A DNA stretch of 64,000 bases from Azospirillaceae bacterium (GCA_028283825.1 JAPWJW010000003.1:868001-932000); one strand, 5' to 3'. Shown: positions 25,638 through 34,813, counted from the stretch's first letter. Notes: generated by a model from the letters alone, not told the origin. Numbers and translations: made by a program.

Positions 25638-27389
25638 TTAATTGGCCGAAGAACGCGGCCGGCGCAAGCCCCCGGCGCCACCGTCGTTCTGCACGCGGGC
25701 CGGACGGGGGCCGCCCTGGCCGCCGCCGCCGTTGTTCTGGCCGCGGTGACCTTCGCGGGCCGGCTTGGCGCCGTCCAGCGGATGGTAACCACCGCCGTTG
25801 CCGTGGCCCTGGCCACCGCCATGGGCGCGGGCCGGACGGGCCTGGCCGTCACGGGCCGGACCGTCGCGATGCTGGCCCTCGGCACGGGGGCCGCCGAACT
25901 TGCCGCCCTTGAAGCCGCCTTCCGGACGATCGCCACGCGGGGCGTCGGCGCGGAAGCCGTCACCACGCGGGCCTTCGCTGCGGAAGCCACCTTCCGGCTT
26001 GCCGGCGCCGTAGCCGCCCTGCTTGAAGCCGCCCTTGAAGCCACCACCATTGTTGTGATGACCGCCGAAGGACTTGCGCGGACGGCCGCCGGGCGCACCA
26101 CCGGGGCCGCCGGCGGGACGCTTGGGCATCTCACGCGGCTCCAGGCCCGGGATCACGTGTTCCACGGCGCGGGTCTGGGTGTAACCCTCAATGCCGCGCA
26201 CCAGGCCCCATTCATGACGGGTGTACAGGCTGTAGGCGTTGCCGGTGTTGCCGGCGCGGCCGGTGCGGCCGATGCGGTGCACATAGTCCTCGGCCTGGCG
26301 CGGCAGGTCGAAGTTGATGACGTGGGTCACGTCCGGCACGTCGATGCCGCGGGCGGCGACGTCGGTCGCCACCAGCAGGCGGACGCGGCCGCTGCGCAGG
26401 GCCTGGACCGTGCGGTTGCGTTCCTGCTGGCGCATGTCGCCGTGCAGGGGGGCGGCGGCGTAGCCGGCCTCCGACAGGCTTTCGGCCAGGCGGTCGGCGT
26501 CGCGCTTGGTGGCGGCGAAGACGATGCCCTTGTTCATGGCCGGATCGGCCACCAGGTGGGCCAGCAGCTTTTCCTTATGCTCCAGGCCGTCGGCCCGCAG
26601 GAAGCGCTGCTCGATGGCGCTGACGTTGACGCTGCCGCCGGCCACGTCAACCCGCTCCGGGTTCTTCAGCAGGTTGCCGGCCAGGCGCACCATGGCCTTG
26701 TCCACCGTGGCGGTGAACAGCAGGGTCTGGCGGTCGGCGGGGCAGGCGTTGGCGATCATCTCCACAGGCTCCAGGAAGCCCATGTCCAGCATGCGGTCGG
26801 CCTCGTCCAGCACCAGCATCTCGACCGCGGACAGGTCCAGGCGGCCACGCTCCAGATGGTCGATCAGACGGCCGGGGGTGGCGACCACCAGGTCGACCCG
26901 GCGGCGCAGCATCTCCAGCTGCTGGCGGTAGGGCATGCCGCCCAGGATGGCCAGCGTGTGGACGCGGCTGTACTTGGAATAGGCGCGGACGGCCTCCATC
27001 ACCTGGGTGGCCAGCTCACGGGTGGGGGTCAGCACCAGCAGGCGCGGACCGAAGGTCTGCAGGCCCTCGGCGCTCAGCGCACGGGGAGTGGTGGCCATGC
27101 GGTGCAGCGCCGGCAGCACGAAGGCCGCGGTCTTGCCGGTGCCGGTGTTGGCGGACGCGATCAGGTCGCGGCCTTCCAGGGCGACGGGGATGGCCCGCTC
27201 CTGGATGGGGGTGGGGAACTGGTAGCCGATCTCTTCCAGCGCCTTGGTCAGGGCGGAGGCCAGGCCGAGGTCGGCGAAGGTGGTGCGGCCGTCATTGTTG
27301 ACGGCGTCGGTGGCCTCAGCGGCGCCCTCAACCGGGGCCACGTCAACGGTATCGATCACTTCATTCTCAACGGAAACGGGGTGTTCCAA
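25638..27389 (-). CDS. DEAD-box RNA helicase with Gly/Arg-rich tail
   Basis: ATP-dependent RNA helicase of the RhlE/DeaD type. Q-motif YQFPTPIQERAIP, Walker A ASANTGTGKT, PTRELA, DEAD box VLDEADRML, SAT-like FTAT, and C-terminal VATDVAARGIDVPDV and HRIGRTGRAG. After the core (about residue 430) comes a 150-residue Gly/Arg/Asn-rich tail, an RGG-like RNA-binding extension. I chose the TTG at 27389 because AAGGAAC lies six bases upstream and the product then starts close to the family core; the open frame extends to 27659. The long leader with a repeat element may matter for regulation. Confidence 0.9.
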   Translation of the reverse strand: MEHPVSVENEVIDTVDVAPVEGAAEATDAVNNDGRTTFADLGLASALTKALEEIGYQFPTPIQERAIPVALEGRDLIASANTGTGKTAAFVLPALHRMATTPRALSAEGLQTFGPRLLVLTPTRELATQVMEAVRAYSKYSRVHTLAILGGMPYRQQLEMLRRRVDLVVATPGRLIDHLERGRLDLSAVEMLVLDEADRMLDMGFLEPVEMIANACPADRQTLLFTATVDKAMVRLAGNLLKNPERVDVAGGSVNVSAIEQRFLRADGLEHKEKLLAHLVADPAMNKGIVFAATKRDADRLAESLSEAGYAAAPLHGDMRQQERNRTVQALRSGRVRLLVATDVAARGIDVPDVTHVINFDLPRQAEDYVHRIGRTGRAGNTGNAYSLYTRHEWGLVRGIEGYTQTRAVEHVIPGLEPREMPKRPAGGPGGAPGGRPRKSFGGHHNNGGGFKGGFKQGGYGAGKPEGGFRSEGPRGDGFRADAPRGDRPEGGFKGGKFGGPRAEGQHRDGPARDGQARPARAHGGGQGHGNGGGYHPLDGAKPAREGHRGQNNGGGGQGGPRPARVQNDGGAGGLRRPRSSAN

Positions 27390-27764
27390 GGAACGTTCCT
27401 TCACGAAATAAAACAGCGCCGCGCCCCTCCCGCCCGGGAAAGGCACGCGAACAAACAAGCCAACGCGCGGCCGGCCGAATGAACGGCGGCGCGGCATCAG
27501 CCGACGAAAGAGCGGCGCAACGGTCGGAACGTGTGGAAAGCCGGACCATTCCGGCAGACACAACCCCGAAAGAAGCGGGGCTATGGAAGCGGTGCAGGCC
27601 CCGTACCGTGATGAACCGGCGAACGGAAAGCGACATGCACCAGGGGGCCCCTCGGCCACTCAGGCGGGGCGGACCATACGGGCAACGCCGGCAAAAGCCA
27701 AGGTTCCCGTAAGCCCCGGACGCGCAACGCTGTGTGGCGTCCGGCGCACGGGGACTCCTGACGC
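27390..27764. other. Leader region of the helicase gene
   Basis: About 375 bases with no supportable gene, between the helicase start and repeat copy C. It must contain the helicase promoter, but I could not pick one with confidence. Confidence 0.4.
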
Positions 27765-27863
27765 TCCCTCAATCGCCGGGCGCCAGCATCCGCTGGCTTG
27801 GGCTTCCTCGCCTTTCAGTCCGCTGCGCTCCCCAAAAGGCTCCGGCGGCCCCGTCGGGGCCTA
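27765..27863. repeat. Structured intergenic repeat, copy C
   Basis: About 99 bp, starting CCCTCAATCGCCGGGCG and ending GGGGCCTA. Stems CCAGC/GCTGG, GCCTTT/AAAGGC and GGCCCCG/CGGGGCC, and an outer CGCCGG/CCGGCG pairing. It lies 33 bases beyond the serine hydrolase stop. Confidence 0.8.
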
Positions 27864-27866
27864 TGA

Positions 27867-27890
27867 CGGCGCGAGGCCGGCCTCGCGCCG
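27867..27890 (-). terminator. Perfect palindrome after the serine hydrolase gene
   Basis: CGGCGCGAGGCC-GGCCTCGCGCCG is a 24-base perfect palindrome six bases beyond the stop at 27896. It abuts repeat copy C. No T run, so termination strength is uncertain. Confidence 0.5.
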
Positions 27891-27895
27891 CTTAA

Positions 27896-29047
27896 TTATC
27901 GCACCCCCTCACGCAGCAGCAGGGCCGCCACCTGCTTCACCGCCGCCTTGATGGGGTCGGTGGCGGTGGCGTTGGTCAGGATGGTCACACCCTGGCGCCG
28001 TTCCGGGTCGAGATAGGCCACGGTGAAGATGCCTTCCGACCCGCCCCAATGCTCCCACCGGTCGACACCGTCCAGCGGCCCCATCATCCAGCCCAGCCCC
28101 TGGCCCGTCAGCCAGCCGGGCAAGCCCGCCACGGGCTGGCGCGCCAGCATGGCCGCCATGGTGGAGGATTGCAGCAGGCGCACGCCGCCCGCCTCCCCCG
28201 CATTGGCGCAGGCCCCGACATAACGGGTGAAGTCGGCGACGGAGGATTGCAGCATGCCGGCCCCCCAGTCGGGGAAGCCCATGGTCGCCACCCGCCGGGG
28301 CCGGCCATCAACCATGTCGTAGGGCGTGGCGGCCAAGGCCGCCGGCACCTCCGCCAGGGTCCAATAGCTGTGCCCCATGCCCAATGGCGCCATCAGGAAC
28401 CGGCGTATGTCCATGCGCGCGTCCATGCCGCCGATGCGGCCGGCCAGATAGCCCAGCAGGCCGAAACCGACGTTGCAGTAGTCCCAGGCGGCCTCGGGCG
28501 CGCCGGCGGCATAACAGGTGTCGGCATCATAATAGGTGCCGCCCGGCACCAGATAACCCACCAGCATGTCGCGCAGAGCCAGCGGCGTGTCCCCACCCCA
28601 GTGGCGAAAATCCACCGCGTAATATTTCTCATCCGAAATGCTGGAGCTGTGGGTCAGAAGCTGGCGAAAGGTGATGGGCAGGTCCGGGTGATGGGGATTG
28701 ACCACCGGGAAATCCAGGAAGGGCCCCACCGGATCGTCCAGCCCGAACCGCCCCTGTTCCACCAGGCGCAGGATGGCCAGCGCCGTCACCGTCTTGGTGA
28801 TGGAGGCGATGGGGAACACCGTGTCGCGGGTGACCGCCGTCCGGCGCGCCAGATCGGCATGGCCGTAGCCGCGCGCGAGCAGCACCCGGCCGTCGCGGGC
28901 ATAGCCTACCGCCGCGCCGGGAACGCCGGCACCACTGAAGATTCGCCGGATGCGTCCGTCCAGGTCCGCCGTGGCCCGCGCCGGCCGGGATAGGGCCAGG
29001 GCACCGGCCCCCACCAACACATGCCGCCGCGTCAGATTCGTTTCCAT
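27896..29047 (-). CDS. Exported serine hydrolase, beta-lactamase/PBP-like
   Basis: A 383-residue beta-lactamase-fold (class C/esterase EstB-like) hydrolase. Tat-like signal (TRRHVLVGAGALALSRPARA), catalytic S-x-x-K as SITK within VFPIASITKTVTAL, Y-x-N as YCN in WDYCNVGFGLLGYL, and a third motif HWGGSEG near the C-terminus in place of KTG. The substrate could be an ester or peptide; true beta-lactamase activity is not implied. Start 29047 has GGGGGAGG upstream. Divergent from a marR gene that may control it. Confidence 0.85.
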   Translation of the reverse strand: METNLTRRHVLVGAGALALSRPARATADLDGRIRRIFSGAGVPGAAVGYARDGRVLLARGYGHADLARRTAVTRDTVFPIASITKTVTALAILRLVEQGRFGLDDPVGPFLDFPVVNPHHPDLPITFRQLLTHSSSISDEKYYAVDFRHWGGDTPLALRDMLVGYLVPGGTYYDADTCYAAGAPEAAWDYCNVGFGLLGYLAGRIGGMDARMDIRRFLMAPLGMGHSYWTLAEVPAALAATPYDMVDGRPRRVATMGFPDWGAGMLQSSVADFTRYVGACANAGEAGGVRLLQSSTMAAMLARQPVAGLPGWLTGQGLGWMMGPLDGVDRWEHWGGSEGIFTVAYLDPERRQGVTILTNATATDPIKAAVKQVAALLLREGVR

Positions 29048-29102
29048 ACCCACGCCTCCCCCACCGCTTCGCTGGACATCGGTGCCCAGCCGCGCCACAG
29101 TC

Positions 29103-29116
29103 TGTAGGTACCTACA
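29103..29116. promoter_or_regulatory. Palindromic operator candidate for MarR protein
   Basis: TGTAGGTACCTACA is a perfect 14-base palindrome in the 91-base gap between the divergent serine hydrolase and marR genes. Size and symmetry fit a MarR dimer site that could repress both genes. Confidence 0.6.
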
Positions 29117-29138
29117 TATCTGTCAAGAGATCTGAAGC

Positions 29139-29648
29139 ATGGATGAGACATCGACGGACAAGGCGGGGGATGATTACTCCCGCCGCCTGGGCGGGGCCGC
29201 CCTGGGCGCCCGCCTGCGACGTTTGTCGGAGGCGATGGACGGCGACGCCACCCGGGTCTACGCCTCATTGGGCATCAATTTCGAACAGCGCTGGTTCGGC
29301 GTGCTGAACCAGGTGGCGCTGAACGGCCCGCTGACGGTGGGTGAATTGGCGAGCCGCCTGCGCATCACCCACGTGTCCGTCAGCCAGACGCGGCAATCGC
29401 TGGAAAAGGCGGGGCTGGCCGTCACCCAGGCCGATCCGGAGGATGCCCGGCGCCGGCGCCTGACCCTGACCCCGGCGGGCGAGGCGCTGGTGGCCCAGTT
29501 GAAACCGCTGTGGCGGGCGTTCGAGGCGGCGGCACTGGAGGTGAACGCGGAGGCCCTGGACGTGGCGGCGGCGCTGGACCGCCTGGACGACGCGCTGGCG
29601 CGCCACCCCCTGCACCAGCGCATCCTGGATCGGCTGGGCGCGCAATAG
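29139..29648 (+). CDS. MarR-family transcriptional regulator
   Basis: A 169-residue winged-helix regulator. The HTH is LTVGELASRLRITHVSVSQT followed by RQSLEKAGLAV, and the wing is DPEDARRRRLTLTPAGEALV. Long helices on both sides form the dimer interface. Divergent from the exported serine hydrolase, with a palindrome between them, the usual layout for a repressor of its neighbour. The ligand is unknown. Confidence 0.88.
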   Translation: MDETSTDKAGDDYSRRLGGAALGARLRRLSEAMDGDATRVYASLGINFEQRWFGVLNQVALNGPLTVGELASRLRITHVSVSQTRQSLEKAGLAVTQADPEDARRRRLTLTPAGEALVAQLKPLWRAFEAAALEVNAEALDVAAALDRLDDALARHPLHQRILDRLGAQ

Positions 29649-29726
29649 CCGGCGGCGTACCTCTTGTGACAGGCGCCCGCCATGGGTCTTGCCTCCACCG
29701 GGGGCGTTCGTCCATGGTCCGCCGCC

Positions 29727-30815
29727 ATGAAACGCCGCCGCCGTCCCACCCAACCCATCCTGACGCTGGGGCCCCTGCTGCTGGCCCGGGGCGCCCAGGG
29801 CGACCGCTGGCGCGTCACCGTCGTCATCGTCACGCCGAATGCGGCATCGGCGGCGGAGGAGCCGCCGGACCTGACCGTGGCCGGCGTGGGCCTGCCGGTG
29901 CCGCCGCGCTGGCTTGGCCTGCTGCCCCAGGGCAATACCGCCTGGCGTTATGACTTCGCCGTGCCCCGGGGCGCGCAGGATGGGCGGGCCGACTATGGCT
30001 TCCTGGACCTGGGCACGCCGTGGACGTTCGCCGTGCCTGGCCTGGCGGTGCCGCCCCGCGTGGCGCTGGCGGATGCCGGCGGCGACGGGGCGGCACCCGG
30101 CCCCTCCCCCTGGTCGGCCCTGCTATCACGCCACCGGGCACAGCCTTTTCATATGCTGGCGTTGAGCGGCCTGGTGCCGCACGGCGTCGGGCCGGACGGA
30201 GCCCCCACCGGTGGCGCCCTGGCGGAACGGCGCGCCCTCATGGCCAGCGTGCCCCACCTGATGGCCTGGGGCGGCCCGGGCCACGGCCCCGGCCACAACG
30301 GGCCCGGCCGCGCCCTGCATCGCCTGTTGGCCATGGGCCTGGGCGCGGATGAGCCGGCGGAAAACGCCTGGGGCCGTCCCAACGACCTGGTCCAGGGGCT
30401 GACCTTGAACCGACTGGGCCTGCTGGCCCTGGACCATGCCGCCACCGCCGACAGCCTGGCCGAACGGCTGGACCGGCTGCGCGGCTGCCGCGCCGTGCTG
30501 GTGCTGGCGCCGGCAGTGCCCGTCGCCACCGGGTGGCGCGGACGCCTGGCCCGCCTGCGTCCCGGCACCGGCGCCGCCTTCGAGACGGCACTCGACAACG
30601 CCTTGGCGCACTTTCGCCAGGACAGCGGCGTGAAGGTCGTGCGCCTGGGCGCGGTCGAGGACAGGGAAAGCACCCGACCCCTGCCCAGTCTCACCACCGA
30701 CGGCCAATGGCTGGAGGCGCGATTGGGCGCCACCGGGCTGGATCTCTTGGCCCAGGGCGCACGGCCTCTGGTCCTCACCGACACGCCCGCAGACACCGAC
30801 GGCACCGGCCGGTAG
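29727..30815 (+). CDS. PhoD-like protein without metal-binding residues
   Basis: A 362-residue protein following the order of PhoD-type alkaline phosphatase relatives: ILTLGPLLLARGAQGDRWRV, AWRYDFAVP, a SRHRAQPFHMLALSGLVPHG stretch, PHLMAWGGPGHG and LLALDHAATADSLAERL. Where active members, as I recall them, carry GDQxYxD and WDDHD, this one has SGLVPHG and WGGPG, so the metal ligands are gone. It is probably a pseudo-enzyme; the homology call is from memory and should be tested. An upstream ATG at 29682 is possible. It follows marR by 78 bases on the same strand. Confidence 0.5.
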   Translation: MKRRRRPTQPILTLGPLLLARGAQGDRWRVTVVIVTPNAASAAEEPPDLTVAGVGLPVPPRWLGLLPQGNTAWRYDFAVPRGAQDGRADYGFLDLGTPWTFAVPGLAVPPRVALADAGGDGAAPGPSPWSALLSRHRAQPFHMLALSGLVPHGVGPDGAPTGGALAERRALMASVPHLMAWGGPGHGPGHNGPGRALHRLLAMGLGADEPAENAWGRPNDLVQGLTLNRLGLLALDHAATADSLAERLDRLRGCRAVLVLAPAVPVATGWRGRLARLRPGTGAAFETALDNALAHFRQDSGVKVVRLGAVEDRESTRPLPSLTTDGQWLEARLGATGLDLLAQGARPLVLTDTPADTDGTGR

Positions 30816-30976
30816 AAACCGATGTGGCCGGGGGGATGCTGACGCGACAGGACACCCCCGCGCGCCACACCCGTTGACCGCAACATCATTCTCGGGCCAG
30901 CCTGCCCGGCAATAAGCCACATCCACCAACCCACCGCGTCAGGCCTTTCGGGGATTCCCTCCGGAAGCCGCCTCAC

Positions 30977-31438
30977 ATGACGGAGTCTGCCATGGTCGGT
31001 GCCCTCGCCACGCTGGTGGTTTGCCAATTGATCGGGGAAATACTGGTGCATGCCCTGCACCTGCCCGTCCCCGGGCCCGTGCTGGGCCTGTTGCTGCTGG
31101 TGGGCGTCTTCGCCCTGCGCGGGGGCCCCAGCAAGGTGATGTCCAGCACCGCGGACGGCATCCTCAGCAACCTGTCGCTGCTGTTCGTGCCGGCCGGCGT
31201 GGGCATCGTGCAGCACGGCCAGCGCTTCCTGACCCAGGGGCCGGCCATCGTGCTGTCGCTGCTCGGCAGTTCGCTGCTGGCCATCGCGGTGACGGCGGGC
31301 GCCTTCGTATGGGCCGACCGCCGCTTCGGTGGCCGGGTGCCCCAGGGGACGCCTGTACCGCCGCCCGATGAGGCGCCCGGCACCGATCCGTTCGATACGG
31401 ATGCCACCGACAGCCCCTCGGCTGGCGGCGTGCTGTGA
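30977..31438 (+). CDS. CidA/LrgA-family membrane protein
   Basis: A 153-residue integral membrane protein with four hydrophobic segments and the family signatures PGPVLGLLLLVGVFALRGG and LSLLFVPAGVGIVQHG. In Gram-positive bacteria these holin-like proteins modulate murein hydrolase activity or carry small metabolites; in proteobacteria the AB pair is linked to organic acid transport. Its stop overlaps the following LrgB-type gene (TGATG). Charged C-terminal tail of about 40 residues. Confidence 0.9.
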   Translation: MTESAMVGALATLVVCQLIGEILVHALHLPVPGPVLGLLLLVGVFALRGGPSKVMSSTADGILSNLSLLFVPAGVGIVQHGQRFLTQGPAIVLSLLGSSLLAIAVTAGAFVWADRRFGGRVPQGTPVPPPDEAPGTDPFDTDATDSPSAGGVL

Positions 31439-32163
31439 TGGGCGGCGTCGGGCATCTGAACGAAGTCTGGGTCTATCTCTCGGCCAGCCCGTTGTGGTGG
31501 CTGGGCGCCACGCTGATCGCCTATCTGGTGGGCGTGGAGATCTACAACCGCACCAACCGCAGCCCCTTCGCCAACCCGGTGGCGCTGGCGGCCCTGTTCG
31601 TCATCATCCTGCTGGTGGCGACGGACACGCCCTACACCACCTATTTCAATGGCGCGCAGTTCATCCATTTCCTGCTGGGCCCCGCCACCGTGGCCCTGGC
31701 CGTGCCGCTGTGGCGCCATCGCGCCGACGTGCGCCGGGGGGCCCTGCCGCTGACCATCGCCCTGCTGGCGGGGTCGGCCACCGCCGTGGTGTCGGCCGTG
31801 GGCATCGCCGAGTTGCTGGGCGCCGACAGGCAGACCGTGCTGTCGCTGGCGCCCAAGTCGGTCACCACCCCCATCGCCATGGGCATATCGGAACGTATCG
31901 GCGGCATCCCGTCGCTGACCGCCGCCATGGTCATGGTCACGGGCATGGTGGGCGCCATCTTCGGCCCGCTGTTGCTGCGCTGGCTGAAAATCCGGGACGA
32001 GCGGGCCCGGGGCCTGTCCATGGGGCTGGCCGCGCACGGCGTGGGCACCGCCATGTCCTATACCATGAGCCCCCTGTCCGGCAGCTTCGCCGGCATCGCC
32101 ATGGCGCTGAACGGCCTGGTCACCGCCCTGCTGGTACCGCTGCTGCTGGCCCTGCTGATGTGA
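31438..32163 (+). CDS. LrgB/CidB-family membrane protein
   Basis: A 241-residue polytopic protein. Signatures: VGVEIYNRTNRSPFANPV, YFNGAQFIHFLLGPATVALA, SLAPKSVTTPIAMGISE and AAHGVGTAMSYTMSP. Partner of the upstream LrgA-type protein. The start ATG at 31438 overlaps the lrgA-type stop; an in-frame GTG directly precedes it. Convergent with the methyltransferase gene, six bases apart. Confidence 0.92.
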   Translation: MGGVGHLNEVWVYLSASPLWWLGATLIAYLVGVEIYNRTNRSPFANPVALAALFVIILLVATDTPYTTYFNGAQFIHFLLGPATVALAVPLWRHRADVRRGALPLTIALLAGSATAVVSAVGIAELLGADRQTVLSLAPKSVTTPIAMGISERIGGIPSLTAAMVMVTGMVGAIFGPLLLRWLKIRDERARGLSMGLAAHGVGTAMSYTMSPLSGSFAGIAMALNGLVTALLVPLLLALLM

Positions 32164-32169
32164 CCCCCA

Positions 32170-33511
32170 TCAGTCCTTTTTCAGGATGAACAGCAGGCCG
32201 TCCACCGGGCGGCCCTTTTCCCATCGGGGCGCCACGCCGGCCAGATGCTCGACGGCAAGGCCCGCCCCCCGCGCCGCCGCCTCGACATGCGCCTGGGCAT
32301 GGGCATAGCGGCGGCTTTCGCGCAGGATGTGATCGCCCTCGCCCGTCCAGCGCTCCACCGTGGCGGCAAAGCGGCCACCGGGCCGCAACGCCCGGGCCAC
32401 CGCCTGGAATACCGGCGCCAAATCGCCCAGGTAGACCAGCACGTCGGCCGCCAGCACCAGATCCCAGGCGGCGTCGGCCTCGGCCAGCGCGCCCATCAGG
32501 TCGGCGTCCCACAGCCGGTCGTACAGCCCTCGGGCGCGGGCGTGCTCCACCATGCGGGGCGACAGATCGACACCCGCCAGATGCCGCGCCAACGGCTTCA
32601 CCACCACGCCGCCCAGGCCCGTGCCGCAGCCGATATCCAGGATGTCCAAGCCGGTGCGCCCGCCCAGCACCCCGTCCAGCGCCTGCCGCAACAGGTCTGG
32701 CGCCTGGTAGCGCAGCTTGCGCGTCAGATCGGCGTCGAAACGGTCGGCGTAGCGGTCGAACAGCGCCTTCACATAGGTGGGTGTGAGGTCCGCCGCCCCG
32801 CCGGCGGCCTGTGCGGCCTCCAGCATGGCCAGCAGGCGGGCGGCGCCACCGGCATCCTCTGGGTCAACCTCCAGCGCCTGGCGCCAGCAACGGGCGGCCT
32901 TTTCCACCTCCGCCAGCGCGGCCCAGGCCCGGCCCTGCAGCACCAGGGCGTGGGCCAAGGCCGGATCGGCCGGATGGGCGTGGGCCAGCAGCGGCTCCAG
33001 CATCTCGGCGGCCCCCAGCGGATCGCCGGCATCCACCAGCACCTGGCCCACCTGCCACCGCGCCCTCCAGATCGCCCGGCGCCAGGAAGCGCGCCTCGCG
33101 GGCATGGGCCAGGGCCTTTTCAGTATCGCCGCGCGCCAGCAGCAGGCGGGCGGCCAGGCGGTGCAGCCCGGCGTCGTCGGCGCGTTGCCCCAATGCCGCC
33201 GCCACCAGCACCCAGGCGGCATCGCCGTGCCCGGCCTCTTCCAGGCAAGCGGCCTGTTCCACCACCCACAGCGCCCGGCCAGGCTCCAGCCGAGCCGCCT
33301 GCGCGAAGTGGGGCGTGGCCTCCGCCGCGCGGCCCTGGCGCCGCAGCAAGGCACCCAACTGACCCCGCGACTCCGCGTCATCCGGCCAGCCGGCCACGAC
33401 GGCGGACAACGCGCGCTCGGCCGCCGCCTCGTCGCCCGCGCCCAGCGCGTCATAGGCCTGCCCCATCAGGGTCTCATGGTCGGGAAACGGCATCTTGGGA
33501 CTCAGTTCCAT
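32170..33511 (-). CDS. TPR-methyltransferase fusion, frameshifted as written
   Basis: N-terminal TPR-like repeats (about 230 residues) fused to a class I SAM methyltransferase: motif I LDILDIGCGTGLGG, then HLAGVDLSPRMVEHA and LAADVLVYLGDL, the arrangement of NNMT-like or TPR-linked methyltransferases. The N-terminal part (start 33511) and the C-terminal part lie in different frames. An extra G in a GGG run at 33063-33065 causes the shift; removing it gives PGDLEARWQVGQ and one continuous protein of about 446 residues. The substrate is unknown. Homopolymer sequencing error is likely. Confidence 0.78.
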
Positions 33512-33963
33512 GGGGGCGGTCGGTGCGCCCTGTTATGGCCCGTCCATTCCTGGGGGGCAACCGGCGGGAACGCACTAGGCGTAGCGTCGGATTCGGTTAA
33601 CGCCCGGGCATCATGCCGCACCATAAGCCCTTGGATTCGCTGACCGCATGGGGCATGGTGCCCCTGCCTGACAGGGTGTGGCGTGGCAGCGCCGCCACAC
33701 TCCGGCCTTATTTTTTGTTGACCCGCTGCGTTTTGTCTGCGATTGCTATGCGGTCGTTGCATGGATATAGGCCTTCCGGCTGGTCCCGCGACGACAGACT
33801 GACCCATTTGGTAAGGGAGCGGCCACCGCACTGAAGTATCGGTGGCCTGATCGGAATACCCCGCCCGCGAGCGGGGACGTGCGATGGGGAACCCCGCACA
33901 ACACGGCAGATGGACATCGCGACACGGGGTCGCCGATGCCAGTGACGACGATGGAGGACTCTT
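33512..33963. other. Non-coding region before the lytic transglycosylase
   Basis: A 452-base gap. It holds a short GC hairpin near 33861-33880 (CCCCGC/GCGGGG) and a less GC-rich stretch around 33712-33770 that may carry a promoter. I recognise no gene, riboswitch or RNA in it. Confidence 0.4.
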
Positions 33964-34686
33964 ATGCAGATCGCGCGCCGCCACAGCGACGCCCTTCTAG
34001 GCAAGGAGTCCGAATCCGAATCGGTCAATGCCTCCGCCCCTGGCTGGTCCTTCAAGTCCTTCTCGATCAAGACGCTGTTCACGGGCCTGCTGGTTGCCGC
34101 CGGCCTTGCCGGTGCGGCGCCTGCCCACGCCGCCTGCCTCGACCATATCCTTCAGGCGGAGAAAGAGGCCGGCGTGCCGTCCGGCCTGCTGCTGGCCGTG
34201 GCGCTGGTGGAAAGCGGCCAGTCCATCTCTTCCGAGGCGTACGCCGTCAACGTGAAGGGCAATGTCCACTTCGCCCCGACGCCCAGCGCCGCCGCCAAGT
34301 ATCTGCGCGATCCCAAGGGCAATCTGCGCCAGGACGTGACCGCCGGCTGCATGCAGCTGTCGCTGTCCGACCACAAGGCCGCGTTCCGCCCGGTGGAAAA
34401 GATCGTCGACCCTAAGGAAAATGTTGAGTACGCGGCCCGCATGCTGGCCCGCCTGCGCGCCACCGCCGGCAGCTGGGCGGCCGCCGTCGCCCGCTACAAC
34501 GGCGGCACCGGCAAGACGGCCCACGCCTATGCCTGCAAGGTGCGCAGCAACCTGGTCAGCCTGAACTCGGTCAACGCCTCGCTGATCGACGGCAGCGGTT
34601 GCAGCGACGACGCGCCCACGGCCGTCACCCCGCGCACCCGCCGCGTCTATGAGCAGGACACCACCACCGGCACGCCGGTGGGCTGA
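33964..34686 (+). CDS. Lytic transglycosylase (SLT fold)
   Basis: A 240-residue exported murein-cleaving enzyme. An atypically long N-region precedes the signal helix (about residues 35-57, cleavage AHA-AC). The SLT core has the catalytic Glu in LLLAVALVESGQ, then GCMQLSLSDHKAAF, ENVEYAARMLARLR and AVARYNGG. Such small enzymes cut peptidoglycan for appendage assembly or turnover. It stands alone with its own terminator; a flagellar role is possible but not shown. Confidence 0.85.
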   Translation: MQIARRHSDALLGKESESESVNASAPGWSFKSFSIKTLFTGLLVAAGLAGAAPAHAACLDHILQAEKEAGVPSGLLLAVALVESGQSISSEAYAVNVKGNVHFAPTPSAAAKYLRDPKGNLRQDVTAGCMQLSLSDHKAAFRPVEKIVDPKENVEYAARMLARLRATAGSWAAAVARYNGGTGKTAHAYACKVRSNLVSLNSVNASLIDGSGCSDDAPTAVTPRTRRVYEQDTTTGTPVG

Positions 34687-34715
34687 GCCCTTCGGTTCCT
34701 GTTACCGCTTTCGTG

Positions 34716-34749
34716 AAAGGCCGTCCCGTCGGGGCGGCCTTTCCTTTTT
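34716..34749 (+). terminator. Intrinsic terminator after the lytic transglycosylase gene
   Basis: AAAGGCCG-CCC/GGG-CGGCCTTT with a short loop, followed by CCTTTTTA. Strong rho-independent terminator, 30 bases after the stop. Confidence 0.85.
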
Positions 34750-34813
34750 AGCGCGGGACGGATGGTGTGTCGGCGTTGCCGGTTTGATGCCTTTGCTGGC
34801 ATGCTCCGCCCCC

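Noticed and set aside
27383-27398. GTTC...GTTC before the helicase as an SOS box
   Set aside because: Spacer is eight bases, it overlaps the start codon region, and the match lies within an AAGGAAC/GTTCCTT palindrome.
3153-27863. Intergenic repeats as an insertion sequence or MITE
   Set aside because: No terminal inverted repeats with target duplications and no transposase. The paired internal stems point to a structural element instead.
33512-33963. Riboswitch upstream of the lytic transglycosylase
   Set aside because: Only a short GC hairpin is visible; no conserved core of a known class such as cyclic-di-GMP or cobalamin.
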